DNA of 64,000 nucleotides from Terasakiispira papahanaumokuakeensis (GCF_001709345.1 NZ_MDTQ01000001.1:3782023-3846022), one strand, 5' to 3'. Positions 37,364-46,429 are shown, numbered from the stretch's first letter. Numbers and translations: made by a program. The notes: generated from the sequence alone by a model not told the origin.

Positions 37364-38344
37364 ATGCGATGGGCGACCTATTTCAAGCGCTGCATGCTCC
37401 TGGCCTTGGCCGGGAGCCTTATTGCTTGTACGGCCAGTCATCAACGGGCTCAAGATGGAGTGACGATGAGCGACAGTGCGGTAAAGCTCAAACAAAGTGT
37501 GCAATGGTTGATGTCTCCTCAGGATGGCTCTGCGCCTTTCTTGATCCAGGTCTCTCAGCCATCAGGCCCCGTGCCGGAACAAGGCTATGCTGTCCTTTAT
37601 GTGTTGGATGGTAATGCCCGCTTCCCCCTGATGGTCGCAGCACGCGATACGTTGATGCGTAAAGGGCCTGAAGATCCCGGGTTACCGCTATTGATTGTCG
37701 GAGTGGGCTATCCAGAGACTGATGATTTTAACTTCGAACGTCGGGCGGCGGATTATTTGCCTGCGATGGAGTCTGCAGATACTGGTACCTCATTAATGCC
37801 TGGGGCTGTGTCAGAATCGTCACAAGGTGCTGCACGATTCCTTACTTTTATTCAGTCGACATTGAAACCGGCCATTGAGCAACAGTATCCAGTTAATCAT
37901 GCTCAGGAGACGCTCTTTGGTCACTCCTATGGTGGCTTGTTTACGCTTTATACGTTGCTGAATCAGCCGGATAGTTTTGATCATTACATGGCCTTAAGCC
38001 CCTCATTATGGTGGCATCAGGGTGTTTTGAAGCAAGATATTGAGGCATTTCAAGCCGACCGTTTCAAACCTGATGTCTTTATCGGTGTGGGCGCGCTGGA
38101 GCAAATGCCTCATCAAGAGGTTGACGCTGTGCGTGCAGCGCGAATGGCCGACTATGCGATGGTGGATAATGCGCGTTGGGCCGCCCAGCAATTACAACAG
38201 TCTGGACTCACGTCTGTTCAGTTCCGACGTTATGCCGGAGCGAGTCATGGCAGTGTGTTATGGCCTGGAGCTCAAAGCTTGATGTTGTGGTTGCAATCAT
38301 TTGATGCGCCTCCCCTAACAGATACGCATCTATCGGGGCGTTAG
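37364..38344 (+). CDS. Alpha/beta-hydrolase lipoprotein, siderophore esterase-like (IroE/Fes type)
   Basis: This 326-residue protein has a signal peptide with lipobox LIAC and a D-family esterase fold: VLYVLDGNARFPLM, PLLIVGVGYP, then the nucleophile GHSYGGLF (Ser), ALSPSLWW and a C-terminal catalytic His in GASHGSVLW. This pattern matches IroE/Fes-like hydrolases that break ferric siderophores. It is 76 bp downstream of the TonB receptor on the same strand, supporting that role. Being a periplasmic lipoprotein, it would act on the complex in the periplasm. ATG 37364 is chosen for the signal sequence. Confidence 0.85.
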   Translation: MRWATYFKRCMLLALAGSLIACTASHQRAQDGVTMSDSAVKLKQSVQWLMSPQDGSAPFLIQVSQPSGPVPEQGYAVLYVLDGNARFPLMVAARDTLMRKGPEDPGLPLLIVGVGYPETDDFNFERRAADYLPAMESADTGTSLMPGAVSESSQGAARFLTFIQSTLKPAIEQQYPVNHAQETLFGHSYGGLFTLYTLLNQPDSFDHYMALSPSLWWHQGVLKQDIEAFQADRFKPDVFIGVGALEQMPHQEVDAVRAARMADYAMVDNARWAAQQLQQSGLTSVQFRRYAGASHGSVLWPGAQSLMLWLQSFDAPPLTDTHLSGR

Positions 38345-38949
38345 TTGTCTTTTCCTAGCAACTCAGCTTTTAAGTCTTCATCCACTGGGTCGGGGCCGAG
38401 CCAGATCGCAAACAGCGCCATGGCCAGTTTTTGATCCATCAGTTGCCCGAGTGCGTGGTTATTCAGGCGTAGTGTGATGCCCTGGCTGGGTATATAGTCG
38501 AGGGTATATCGATCGCCGGGTTTGACGTCTTGATAGAGTCGATTGAATTGAGCCACTCGGTTTTTCAATTGAGCAAAGGCTTGTGCCGAAAGATTTTGCT
38601 CAACGCCTTTGAGCGTTGCTTCGGCAAAGTCCTCAGCGGCGATATCATGAAAGTATTCAATGGTCAGGCGTCGAGCGATGGTGGGATCATCTGGCGCGGC
38701 ATTCGGGTCACTCTGATAAAAAGCAGCCACATACGCCTTGATGACCCATCGATAACGCAATAGCCCTGCACCGACAAGCGAAAGACGTGGCTCGGTGTCC
38801 AGGTGCTGGGGGAAATGAACCCCCTCAACTTCAACGTCAGTTTGGGTTTGGGATGCCTGTCCAGAGAGTGGTGTTAATAACCCTATCAGACATAGTGCGA
38901 CCCAGCATAGTGCGACCCAAACGTGACGATGTAATCTCGATACCTGCAT
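38341..38949 (-). CDS. Chalcone isomerase-like protein (CHI-like, PF16036 type)
   Basis: This 202-residue secreted protein has a signal peptide ending SGQASQ, then FPQHLDTEPRLSLVGAGLLRYRW, KAYVAAFY and TIEYFHDIAAEDF, which fit the bacterial chalcone-isomerase-like family. That family is not known to act on flavonoids and its function is open. The signal segment carries a 15-bp in-frame duplication (38891-38920) that repeats WVALC. Its stop overlaps the convergent esterase's stop by four bases. Confidence 0.75.
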   Translation of the reverse strand: MQVSRLHRHVWVALCWVALCLIGLLTPLSGQASQTQTDVEVEGVHFPQHLDTEPRLSLVGAGLLRYRWVIKAYVAAFYQSDPNAAPDDPTIARRLTIEYFHDIAAEDFAEATLKGVEQNLSAQAFAQLKNRVAQFNRLYQDVKPGDRYTLDYIPSQGITLRLNNHALGQLMDQKLAMALFAIWLGPDPVDEDLKAELLGKDN

Positions 38950-39087
38950 ATGCCAGCGCCTCCTGCTGCAATTCGGTATTGTCGTGATCGTTAAATCCGA
39001 CCACGGTATGTTGAATTGGTTGCATGGGATTTGGGTGTGGGCCGGTTATTTTCAAGCCTTCAGTTCAACTGAGATGATCCCATAAAA

Positions 39088-39119
39088 AAAGACCAAAGAG
39101 GAGAAGCTCTTTGGTCTTT
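39088..39119 (-). terminator. Terminator of the coiled-coil membrane protein gene
   Basis: AAAGACCAAAGAG-N6-CTCTTTGGTCTTT is a perfect 13-bp stem followed by TTTTTTATG on the minus strand, 19 nt after the stop of the upstream gene. Confidence 0.85.
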
Positions 39120-39138
39120 AGGGGATTTATGATCTTAA

Positions 39139-40089
39139 TTAACGTATTTCTTGGTCTTTGTCGGCCGAATCATCTTGTGCTGTCGGTGAATGTTCGTCCT
39201 CAGTGACAAAAAGCGTCGGGTCAGGTTTCGCGGCCTCTTCTTCTTCCGCAGAGCTGACCTGACGCAGGCGTGCTGCATCTTCATCACTGAGTAGGTCCGG
39301 GTCAAAGTCCATTGACTCGACAAACGCATCCTCTTTTTCCTGCTGTAGTAGCTCTTGATAGCCCTTCAGGGCTTCTACCAGATACTCATGATAATTGGCC
39401 GTATCTTGCAGGGTTCTTAGGTTCGACAGGAGCGTGTGTTCTTTCGACATCAGAGCCAGGCGCCTGAATTTACGAGCCCCAAGACGAGCGTTATAACGCG
39501 CCAAAGGGTAAATTCGATGGATAAACCCTTGTCGACCTTCAATATTCCGGATGTACTCAATCAGCTCACGCTTGAGCTTTTTACGCTTGGCGATTAACTC
39601 TGTGTATAAGGTCAGGCTTGGGAATAGCGACAACATGCCTGAGCCATGCGTGAGCCATAGAACGAAAGCAATCCCGCCGGCAATTCCGCCCAACCAGGGG
39701 CCAACTAAACTTAGCAGACTGGCTAGAAACAAGAACACGGCCCCACCAAGACCAATGAACCAAATCACGCGGGAACGCCGTGCGGACTCGACTTCATAGT
39801 CGGTGGGATATTCGTTGAGAGCCAGCAGATCAAAATCAATCCCTTCCAGCTCGGTATACAAGGCTCGACGCTCGGCCTCGAGACGTTCTTGCTCGGCCTT
39901 GCGACGTTCTTCGATCTTGCGGCGACGTTCTTCGTCTTCCCACGCTAGGCGCTCGCGTTCGCGAGCCTGCTTTTCCGATCTTGTTGATGGTTCATCCGCA
40001 TTATGTTCGGTAACCATCTGGCCCGGCGTGAGAGGCGCATTGTCACCCAGACCGGCAATATCATGGGACTGGGAGGAGAGTCTTTTCAC
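39139..40089 (-). CDS. Hypothetical membrane protein with N-terminal coiled coil
   Basis: I do not recognise this 316-residue protein. Residues about 35-85 are strongly charged with an Arg/Glu-rich coiled coil (ARERERLAWEDEERRRKIEER). Two close hydrophobic helices follow (about 108-128 and 131-150). The cytoplasmic C-terminal half (about 160-290) is again helical with basic KRKKLKRELIEYIRN, and the tail is acidic. The layout suggests a hairpin anchored in the inner membrane with both ends in the cytoplasm. The GTG start is weakly supported. An ATG 24 codons later is an alternative. The gene has its own terminator. Confidence 0.7.
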   Translation of the reverse strand: MKRLSSQSHDIAGLGDNAPLTPGQMVTEHNADEPSTRSEKQARERERLAWEDEERRRKIEERRKAEQERLEAERRALYTELEGIDFDLLALNEYPTDYEVESARRSRVIWFIGLGGAVFLFLASLLSLVGPWLGGIAGGIAFVLWLTHGSGMLSLFPSLTLYTELIAKRKKLKRELIEYIRNIEGRQGFIHRIYPLARYNARLGARKFRRLALMSKEHTLLSNLRTLQDTANYHEYLVEALKGYQELLQQEKEDAFVESMDFDPDLLSDEDAARLRQVSSAEEEEAAKPDPTLFVTEDEHSPTAQDDSADKDQEIR

Positions 40090-40250
40090 TGTTTGAGCTC
40101 GGAAGACTTATTTATGTGTTGTCACCCATATTAGCGGGCCTTTCCATATGGTTCAGTTTCATGCTGTAAAGCTGTGTGGCGGTCTGCTATAGGACATCAT
40201 CACTTGCTTTACGCTGGGAATCAAATAAATAGCCTTATTGCGAGTGCCGA

Positions 40251-41054
40251 TCAGCGTGGCCACCATTGATGAAAGTGATGAACTGGACCGCCTTTTTCAA
40301 CCAAGTGTAGAGCATTCGATTGTTGCAGCGCACCACCCAGCCAGGTTTTAGCCTTTTGGATGGCCAAGTCAAGAGACTGCGTTTGAGGATACAAGGCTGC
40401 AATCGCTGAAGACAAGGTACATCCTGTACCGTGAAGATGCGAAGTGTTAACCCTAGGGGCTTCAAAGCACTCTGGACCATGACCTCGGTCAAGCCAATCA
40501 GGACAAGTCGCTCCTTCCAGGTGGCCGCCTTTGAGTAATACGCTCCCCGCACCAAGCGCCTTGAGTTTGGGTAATAGCGTCAGCGCGGTTTCTGCATCCC
40601 TTGGATAATCACAGCCTAATAAGACGCCGGCTTCGGGTAAGTTGGGGGTGACTAGGTCGGCGATGGGCAGCAGATAGTGGCGTACGGCATCCAGTGCTTC
40701 ATCATCGACTAAGCGCGCACCATTTTTGGCGACCATTACGGGATCTAACACCACGAACAGATCGTTACGATTGCGCAATTGCTGATGAATGATTCTGGCC
40801 ACTTCAGGATCGGCGACCATGCCAATTTTGATACTGTTGAGCGGTAGGTCTTCAAGCACGACATCGAGTTGCTGGTTGACGAAGTCAGCTGAAACAGGCA
40901 TCACGCCCGCGACCCTTTGTGGGCTTTGAGCAGTAAGCGCGGTGATGACGCTGGCCCCATAGACCCCCAGTGCTGAAAAGGTTTTAAGGTCTGCCTGAAT
41001 GCCTGCGCCGCCACTACTGTCTGAGCCTGCGATCGTTAGTGCATGATAAGCCAT
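40251..41054 (-). CDS. thiD: Hydroxymethylpyrimidine/phosphomethylpyrimidine kinase
   Basis: ThiD phosphorylates HMP and HMP-P in thiamine synthesis and salvage. The 267-residue ribokinase-fold enzyme has TIAGSDSSGGAGIQADLKTF, VVLDPVMVAKNGARL, NLPEAGVLLGC, SVLLKGGHL and HGTGCTLSSAIAAL with the catalytic Cys/Asp region. TAGGAGA precedes ATG 41054. No other thi gene and no TPP riboswitch are seen nearby. It is divergent from yqaA by 50 bp. Confidence 0.95.
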   Translation of the reverse strand: MAYHALTIAGSDSSGGAGIQADLKTFSALGVYGASVITALTAQSPQRVAGVMPVSADFVNQQLDVVLEDLPLNSIKIGMVADPEVARIIHQQLRNRNDLFVVLDPVMVAKNGARLVDDEALDAVRHYLLPIADLVTPNLPEAGVLLGCDYPRDAETALTLLPKLKALGAGSVLLKGGHLEGATCPDWLDRGHGPECFEAPRVNTSHLHGTGCTLSSAIAALYPQTQSLDLAIQKAKTWLGGALQQSNALHLVEKGGPVHHFHQWWPR

Positions 41055-41104
41055 AGGCTGTCTCCTAGTAGGGCGAAGTTGAAATTCAATGAATAGGATA
41101 CTGT

Positions 41105-41557
41105 ATGAGCGTGATCTTATCAGCGCTTGGTGTGGCGAGTTTTTTAGCCGCGACACTTTTGCCCGGCGGGTCAGAAGTGCTGTTGGTCACCTTACAATGC
41201 CAACAAAGCGCTCCTTTGTGGGCGCTCTGGGCGGTGGCGACCTGTGGTAATGTCGCCGGTAGCCTTGTGAACTGGGCGATAGGTCGGGGGGTGGCACGTA
41301 TCCCCGCAACGGATTCAGGGCGCTTGGGGCGTTATCATCGATTGGCAGAAGCGCTTTTTGAACGTTGGGGGGCCGTGGTTCTATTGTTGGCTTGGGTGCC
41401 GGTGATTGGCGATCCATTGACGGCGGTTGCCGGATGGGCAAAGCTCCCTGTCGGGCGTTTTTTATTTTGGGTCGGAATTGGAAAGGCCGCACGTTATGGC
41501 ATCATTATGGCCATTGCCATTGAAGCCGGGTGTGGTGTGGGGATGGGTGTCCAGTGA
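41105..41557 (+). CDS. yqaA: YqaA-family DedA-like membrane protein
   Basis: This 150-residue inner-membrane protein has four to five hydrophobic helices and shows the YqaA/DedA core: ATLLPGGSEVLLV, CGNVAGSLVNWAIGRGV, ALFERWGAVVLLLAWVPVIGDPLTAVAGWAKLP and GIGKAARYG. These match E. coli YqaA (142 residues) in length and motif order. The DedA-related fold is linked to lipid or ion handling. Its exact substrate is unknown. Confidence 0.85.
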   Translation: MSVILSALGVASFLAATLLPGGSEVLLVTLQCQQSAPLWALWAVATCGNVAGSLVNWAIGRGVARIPATDSGRLGRYHRLAEALFERWGAVVLLLAWVPVIGDPLTAVAGWAKLPVGRFLFWVGIGKAARYGIIMAIAIEAGCGVGMGVQ

Positions 41558-41627
41558 GATTGAACGCCCAGATTTGATGGCCATGAGTCAGCTATGGCGG
41601 TGGTGTTTGATGTCGGTTGATCGCGTG

Positions 41628-42730
41628 TTATGGCGATAAGGGGGCTCTTGCGTTCAGCATGGGTTTTTCAGAAATATTATGCCAACGCACCACCTTGTTC
41701 ATAAAGGTCATGTAAGACATATAGACTTGGTGACTGAGCTCATCTTCCTTTGATGCTTCCTCAATGACTTGTCGAGAGGTCTCACGTAATTTGTCGAGCA
41801 CCGCTTTAGGGAAGGGACGTAATTCAACGCCATACTCATGGACCAGAATGTTGAGCGCATCATTATTGCGAGCCGTGTACTCATTCAGTACATCTTGGTT
41901 AACCGCTTGTGCCGCAGTTTTCAGGATCGCTTGTAAGTCTTGGGGCAGGGCCTCAAAAGCGGATTGGTTGACGAGAAACTCAAATGTTGCATTGGGTTCG
42001 TGCCAACCGGGATAGTAATAATACTGGCCCGCTTGGTATAAACCTAAGGCCAAATCATTGTAAGGGCCGACCCATTCTGCGGCATCTAGCTGATTAGACT
42101 GTAGCGCCTGAAAAATTTCGCTAGCGGGCAGGTTGACGGGCTGCGCACCCAGTCGCCTCATCACTTCTGCTCCATTGCCCGGGATGCGGATTCTTAGGCC
42201 CTTTAAATCATCCACTGTATTGATCTGTAGATTAAACCAGCCCCCCATCTGCACACCGCTAGCCCCGCCTGCCATGGGGATCACGCCATAGGGGCGATAG
42301 GCCTTTTCCCATAATGCCATTCCCCCGCCATAGTTCAGCCAAGCGTTGGTTTCCTGTGCGGTCATACCAAAAGGCACGGCGGCAAAAAAGGGCGAAGCGG
42401 GAATCGTATCATGCCAGTAATAACTGGCCGAGTGAGCCATTTCGATACGCCCTTCAGACACGGCATTAAACACATCCAGGCTAGGCATTTTTTCACCGGC
42501 ACCAAAGACACGGATTTTCAAGCGACCATTGGACATTTCACTAACCAGGTCGGCCAGCTTTTCGGGCCCTTGCCCTGCCCCTGGAAAGTTTTTGGGCCAA
42601 GCGGTGGCGAGTTGCCACTCAAACTCAGGTTGTGTGGACGCGTCAGCCGGGGGGCGGAATCCGAACAAGCCGTAAATAGGGGGACTACTGCGATTAAGAG
42701 CAGCGCAAGACGCTGATGTTTGAGCCGCAT
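41628..42730 (-). pseudogene. TRAP-type binding protein (DctP, TakP-like), signal peptide out of frame
   Basis: A binding protein of the alpha-keto-acid TRAP type is encoded with segments FEWQLATAWPKN, SEGRIEMAHSASYYW, PFFAAVPFGMTAQE, GWFNLQINTVDDLKGLRIRI and EIFQALQSNQLDAAEWVGP. Its lipoprotein signal peptide (MRLKHQRLALLLIAVV, then PLFTAC) is readable only in a frame one base off. The break falls in the six-G run at 42649-42654. One more G would join PLFTACSDSAP directly to PADASTQPEFEWQLA. The frame without the fix starts at 42752 with no signal. Cause (mutation, phase switch or sequencing error) is unknown. No DctQM genes lie nearby. Confidence 0.8.
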
Positions 42731-42998
42731 GGTTTACCCTCGGTGGCCTCATGCCAAGCCTTATGATGACGTCTCCTAAGCGTTATGCCTAGTGGCTTTG
42801 GGTCGTCTTAGTGTCACGGCCAGTGAATATGTTGAACAGGTTTTGACATACCTCATTGGAGGTCATGGTGCTTATCATCGACATCCCATCAATTGATCCT
42901 CATGAGTACTGTAGACCAATGATTGAAATCTCGGGATTGGCCATTAGTTTGTAGGCTGAGGAGGTGAGTCGAGTGTGATCGGGTGAGCTCCTTTTCGC

Positions 42999-43784
42999 TT
43001 AGGTGGGTCGAGGCAACCAAATATCCAATGGTAAGTGATCAGAGAATAAAGGTGGGAGTAGCTTGACCTGGGCGCCAGCCAGCTGTGGGCTGACCAGCAC
43101 ATGATCTAAACCCTTGAGAGGTCGCCAGCTGGGGTATGAGGGATGATTCAATGTCAGTAACTGTAGCCCTGTTTCGCGCAGCCTTGGGTGGGCTAATAGC
43201 GCCTGAGCACTGCAGTTAAAATCTCCCATGACAATACAGGGCTGGTGTTGAGGCACCTGTTGGGCGATAAAATCCAGTTGTTGCCTTTGAGCCTTAGCGC
43301 CGAGAGCCAAGTGGGCGCTAATGATATGGAGCATTTGCCCATGGGGCCACTCAAGCTGAGCGGCTAAAGCCCCGCGGCCGGGCAGCCAACCAGGGAGTAC
43401 ATGTGTTTCGATCGCTGCAAATGCTGGTCGTGAGAGCAATCCATTACTGTGTTGCGCCAGAGCACCCAAGTTACGATTCAGTTGCTGCACATGATGTGGA
43501 AACTGGGCGTGTTGAGCCAAATATTCTACTTGGTTTACTCGACCACTCCGAAAACTCCCGCCATCCGCTTCTTGCAAGGCGACAACATCATAGTCCTCGA
43601 AGACTCGGGCCATCAATTGCAGGTGGTTGTTACGTTGGGCATAAGGCAATAAGTGCTGCCAGCAACGGGTGACGTAGTGATGATAGCGCTGGGTTTGTAT
43701 ACCCACTTGCATATTAAAGCAGAGCAGCCTGAGGCCGCTCTGGATGTCATGATGTGGTGTCGTGATATGTCCTGCCTGATGCAT
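42999..43784 (-). CDS. Endonuclease/exonuclease/phosphatase-family hydrolase
   Basis: This 261-residue Mg-dependent EEP-fold enzyme shows the family motifs in order: LRLLCFNMQVG, VVALQEADGGS, LHIISAHLALGA, IVMGDFNCSA, LDHVLVSPQL and SDHLPLDIWL (catalytic His). Substrate could be nucleic acid, phospholipid or phosphoester, and cannot be told from sequence. It lies 28 bp downstream of dsbA on the same strand, so they may be co-transcribed. There is no clear signal peptide. Confidence 0.85.
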   Translation of the reverse strand: MHQAGHITTPHHDIQSGLRLLCFNMQVGIQTQRYHHYVTRCWQHLLPYAQRNNHLQLMARVFEDYDVVALQEADGGSFRSGRVNQVEYLAQHAQFPHHVQQLNRNLGALAQHSNGLLSRPAFAAIETHVLPGWLPGRGALAAQLEWPHGQMLHIISAHLALGAKAQRQQLDFIAQQVPQHQPCIVMGDFNCSAQALLAHPRLRETGLQLLTLNHPSYPSWRPLKGLDHVLVSPQLAGAQVKLLPPLFSDHLPLDIWLPRPT

Positions 43785-43812
43785 AAGATGAACGGTTTGA
43801 GTCAGAAAACGG

Positions 43813-44436
43813 TTATTGGCGATCTTGGCGTACCTTGTCGATCAGCTTATTGGCGACTGAGAGCATATTTTGCAGGCTGCCTGCTGTGCGGCCATCAATC
43901 ACATAGCGGCCATCGACAACTAACGCCGGTACACCGGTTACCTGGTAGCCACGCAACCGAGACATATCTTGTTTAAGCTGGGCATTCACCCCAAAACTAT
44001 TGTACAAACTCTTCACTTTTGCAGGGTCGGCCCCGAATTGACTGAAGAATTCAGCGACTGAGTCGGCATCATTCAGGCGTTTTCCCTGCTGATGGATGGC
44101 ATCAAACGTGGCCTGATGCGTTTTGCTCAATAAGCCCAGTGATTCTGCAATATAGTAGATTCGAGCGTGATGTTCCCAGGTATTGTTAAAAGCGGCCGGT
44201 AACCGTTCAACGGCGACATCATCGGGTAATTTTTTAACCCAAGCTTCAAAAGAAGGCTCGAACTCATAGCAGTGTGGGCAGCCATACCAGAAAATTTCTG
44301 TGACTTCGATTTTCCCAGGCGGGGCTTGAACCGGAACCGGGTCCGTCAATTCACGATAGTCTGCTGCATGAGCAATGCCCAGGCCCAGCACGAGTAGTGC
44401 CGCTGCGCGGCGGAAAAAAGTAAGTACAGGTGTCAT
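43813..44436 (-). CDS. dsbA: Thiol:disulfide interchange protein DsbA
   Basis: DsbA oxidises cysteines of exported proteins in the periplasm. The 207-residue protein has a signal peptide (ending IAHAAD), the active site FWYGCPHCYEFEP, and the cis-Pro loop VTGVPALVVDGRYVI. Length is typical. It precedes the EEP gene and follows cytochrome c4 on the same strand with terminators between, so it may have its own promoter. Confidence 0.95.
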   Translation of the reverse strand: MTPVLTFFRRAAALLVLGLGIAHAADYRELTDPVPVQAPPGKIEVTEIFWYGCPHCYEFEPSFEAWVKKLPDDVAVERLPAAFNNTWEHHARIYYIAESLGLLSKTHQATFDAIHQQGKRLNDADSVAEFFSQFGADPAKVKSLYNSFGVNAQLKQDMSRLRGYQVTGVPALVVDGRYVIDGRTAGSLQNMLSVANKLIDKVRQDRQ

Positions 44437-44567
44437 TCCATGTCCTCGTCTGACATCTCATTCGTGATAAATCGTCGGTCTATGCTGTCTTAAAGACCAC
44501 ACAGAAGTCCAGATGTTCATATGTGAGTACTTCTGCCTTATGGACATGACGTAATGGTCATAACGTA

Positions 44568-44591
44568 AAAGAGAGGCCGTAGCCTCTCTTT
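44568..44591 (-). terminator. Hairpin/terminator between cytochrome c4 and dsbA
   Basis: AAAGAGAGGC-CGTA-GCCTCTCTTT is a perfect 10-bp stem with TTTTAC following on the minus strand, 132 nt after the cytochrome c4 stop. Confidence 0.7.
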
Positions 44592-44601
44592 GTCAGTAGC
44601 G

Positions 44602-44643
44602 CTTTGTCATTAACACTTTGTCATTAACACTTTGTGGTTAACG
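44602..44643. repeat. Short tandem repeat, 14-bp period, three copies
   Basis: CTTTGTCATTAACA occurs twice without gap, followed by CTTTGTGGTTAACG, which differs at three positions. It lies between the hairpin at 44568-44591 and the end of cytochrome c4, in non-coding sequence. Confidence 0.8.
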
Positions 44644-44674
44644 CATTGCCAGTAGCGCCTTATCAGTAGTTAAC

Positions 44675-44706
44675 CATGAGTCAGTGACTTTTCTCCCTGA
44701 CTCATG
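44675..44706. repeat. Inverted repeat after cytochrome c4
   Basis: CATGAGTCAG and CTGACTCATG are 10-bp complementary arms with a 12-nt spacer, 18 nt after the cytochrome c4 stop. No U tract follows, so it may be a message-stabilising hairpin. Confidence 0.5.
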
Positions 44707-44723
44707 ATCACATGCTGATAATA

Positions 44724-45338
44724 CTATTCGCTTTTGCCATGCAAGCCGGAAACAAAGTCTGCAACGGCTTCCATTTCACTGTCACTCATTTTATTGGCGA
44801 TAATGCGCATCATGTTATTCGGGTCATTGCTGCGCTCACCGCTGCGAAAGTTCTTCAGCTGAGTGACGGTGTAAGCCGGGTGTTGTCCAGAGAGCGCAGG
44901 GTAAGCGGCGGGTGCATTCCCTTGACCTGTCGGGGAGTGGCAAGCGGTGCAGGCCGGAATCCCTTTGGCCAGATCGCCTGCACGGTAAAGGTTGCGACCT
45001 TTTTCGGCCAGTGCCGGGTCAGCTTGGCCCAGGTTGGCCGGGAGCTGTGAAAAGTAAGCGGCAACGTCCAGTGCATCCTGATCACTGAAGTGATCTACCA
45101 TGCCTGCCATTTGTGGCACGCTTCGAACACCATCGCGAATTTCACGAATTTGTTTGGCTAGATAGCTGGCGTTTTGGCCCGCTAGGTTAGGAAATGTCGG
45201 AGCAATACCGACACCATTGCCACCATGACAGGCTGCACACACCTGTGCTTTTGCCTGCCCTGCATTAGGGTCGCCCGCCGCATGAGCCATAGCCACGGCG
45301 CCAAGAGAGATTGTCAGGCCTACCAAAAATTTCTTCAT
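44724..45338 (-). CDS. Dihaem cytochrome c4
   Basis: This 204-residue periplasmic cytochrome has a signal peptide (ending AHAAGD) and two class I haem domains with CAACHGGNG and CTACHSPTG as CxxCH sites. The Met ligands lie in MAGMVDHF and NNMMRIIANKMS. c4-type cytochromes pass electrons to terminal oxidases such as cbb3. It stands alone, divergent from engB, as in pseudomonads and relatives. Confidence 0.93.
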   Translation of the reverse strand: MKKFLVGLTISLGAVAMAHAAGDPNAGQAKAQVCAACHGGNGVGIAPTFPNLAGQNASYLAKQIREIRDGVRSVPQMAGMVDHFSDQDALDVAAYFSQLPANLGQADPALAEKGRNLYRAGDLAKGIPACTACHSPTGQGNAPAAYPALSGQHPAYTVTQLKNFRSGERSNDPNNMMRIIANKMSDSEMEAVADFVSGLHGKSE

Positions 45339-45640
45339 CGCTCATCCAGTCTCATTCTTTGCTAGTCGTTGAATGGCCGCTCTATCCTTAGCGGGCACTG
45401 CGCCTTAGCTGGTATTACGACGTTATCGATCTGTTGGATCGGGTCTGAAACCAGCCACGCGCCTATGAGCGTCGCTTCAGCGGACACACGGTGATACACT
45501 TATTGATATCTGAGGATCAATTCAGTGGGCTTTATCTTGCCCTGTATTGAATTACCCTAGAAATTTTCGGGCATTATATCCACCCCCTTCGGGAACTGGA
45601 ATGCTGCCACCCTTTCCCTTCGGCGCTAGATTCATCCCCT
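45339..45640. other. Spacer between divergent cytochrome c4 and engB genes
   Basis: No gene or RNA gene is visible in these 302 bp. It must carry the promoters of both genes, but I see no -35/-10 pair that I trust. Confidence 0.3.
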
Positions 45641-46429
45641 ATGTCTCAGGTCAAAAAATCTTCCAAAAAAGCTGCGTCTTCTAACAAAACCCGTCAGCCC
45701 GAAAAGGTCAATGATCGAGGTCAAGCTAAGTTGCAATCGCGCTTACCTTTTCGTCAGGCGGATTACTTGAAAAGTGCACCTGGCTTAGCTCAGTGCCCGC
45801 CAGATATTGGCCGAGAAGTGGCATTTGCGGGCCGTTCCAATGCCGGAAAGTCCAGTGCTTTGAACACCTTGACGCATAAAAGTCTGGCCCGTACCAGTAA
45901 AACGCCTGGGCGGACGCAGTTGATTAATTTTTTCAGTTTGGGTGAGCAGACCCGACTGGTCGACTTACCCGGTTATGGCTTTGCCAAAGTACCCGAGAAA
46001 ATGCGCCAGGAATGGGGGCGCCACATGGGTGACTATATCATGCGGCGTCAGTCTCTGGTGGGGCTGGTGGTGGTGATGGATATGCGTCATCCACTGACCG
46101 AGTTCGATCAAATGATGATTGATGCGGCGTTAGCCCGTGATCTACCTGTGCATTTGCTTTTGACTAAAGCCGATAAGCTCAAGCGTGGTCCTGCCAAGGC
46201 GCAGTTGCTCAAGGTGCGCCGAGAGCTCCGAGAAGTGGGCGTTGAGGTGACGGCGCAGTTATTCTCAGCGCTGAAGCAAGAAGGCGTACAGGAAGCCTGG
46301 CGCCAGCTGGAGTCTTGGTTGTTAGAGGATGACGTTGATGCTGAAACCTCGGTTGCGGAGGCGGAACGCGATTCATCGCAGAATGAGAGCTCAGCGGTGA
46401 CAGGCGCCATTGAGATTAAGCGGGGCTAA
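45641..46429 (+). CDS. engB: GTP-binding protein EngB/YihA
   Basis: EngB is an essential TrmE-Era-like GTPase needed for division and ribosome maturation. The G-motifs are G1 [10 protein letters not shown]2 [16 protein letters not shown]3 [10 protein letters not shown] and G4 LTKADKL. The 262-residue product is about 50 residues longer than E. coli YihA because of a Lys-rich N-terminal extension ([12 protein letters not shown]) and an acidic C-terminal tail ([15 protein letters not shown]). No convincing Shine-Dalgarno precedes the ATG. It is convergent with yigB, overlapping by 14 bp. Confidence 0.93.
   Translation: MSQVKKSSKKAASSNKTRQPEKVNDRGQAKLQSRLPFRQADYLKSAPGLAQCPPDIGREVAFAGRSNAGKSSALNTLTHKSLARTSKTPGRTQLINFFSLGEQTRLVDLPGYGFAKVPEKMRQEWGRHMGDYIMRRQSLVGLVVVMDMRHPLTEFDQMMIDAALARDLPVHLLLTKADKLKRGPAKAQLLKVRRELREVGVEVTAQLFSALKQEGVQEAWRQLESWLLEDDVDAETSVAEAERDSSQNESSAVTGAIEIKRG

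Noticed and set aside
38837-39055. Frame upstream of and overlapping the CHI-like gene
   Set aside because: It needs a TTG start, has no ribosome-binding site and overlaps the real gene in another frame.
41427-41639. Possible frameshifted C-terminal extension of yqaA
   Set aside because: YqaA already has full family length and the overlapping frame shows no matching sequence.
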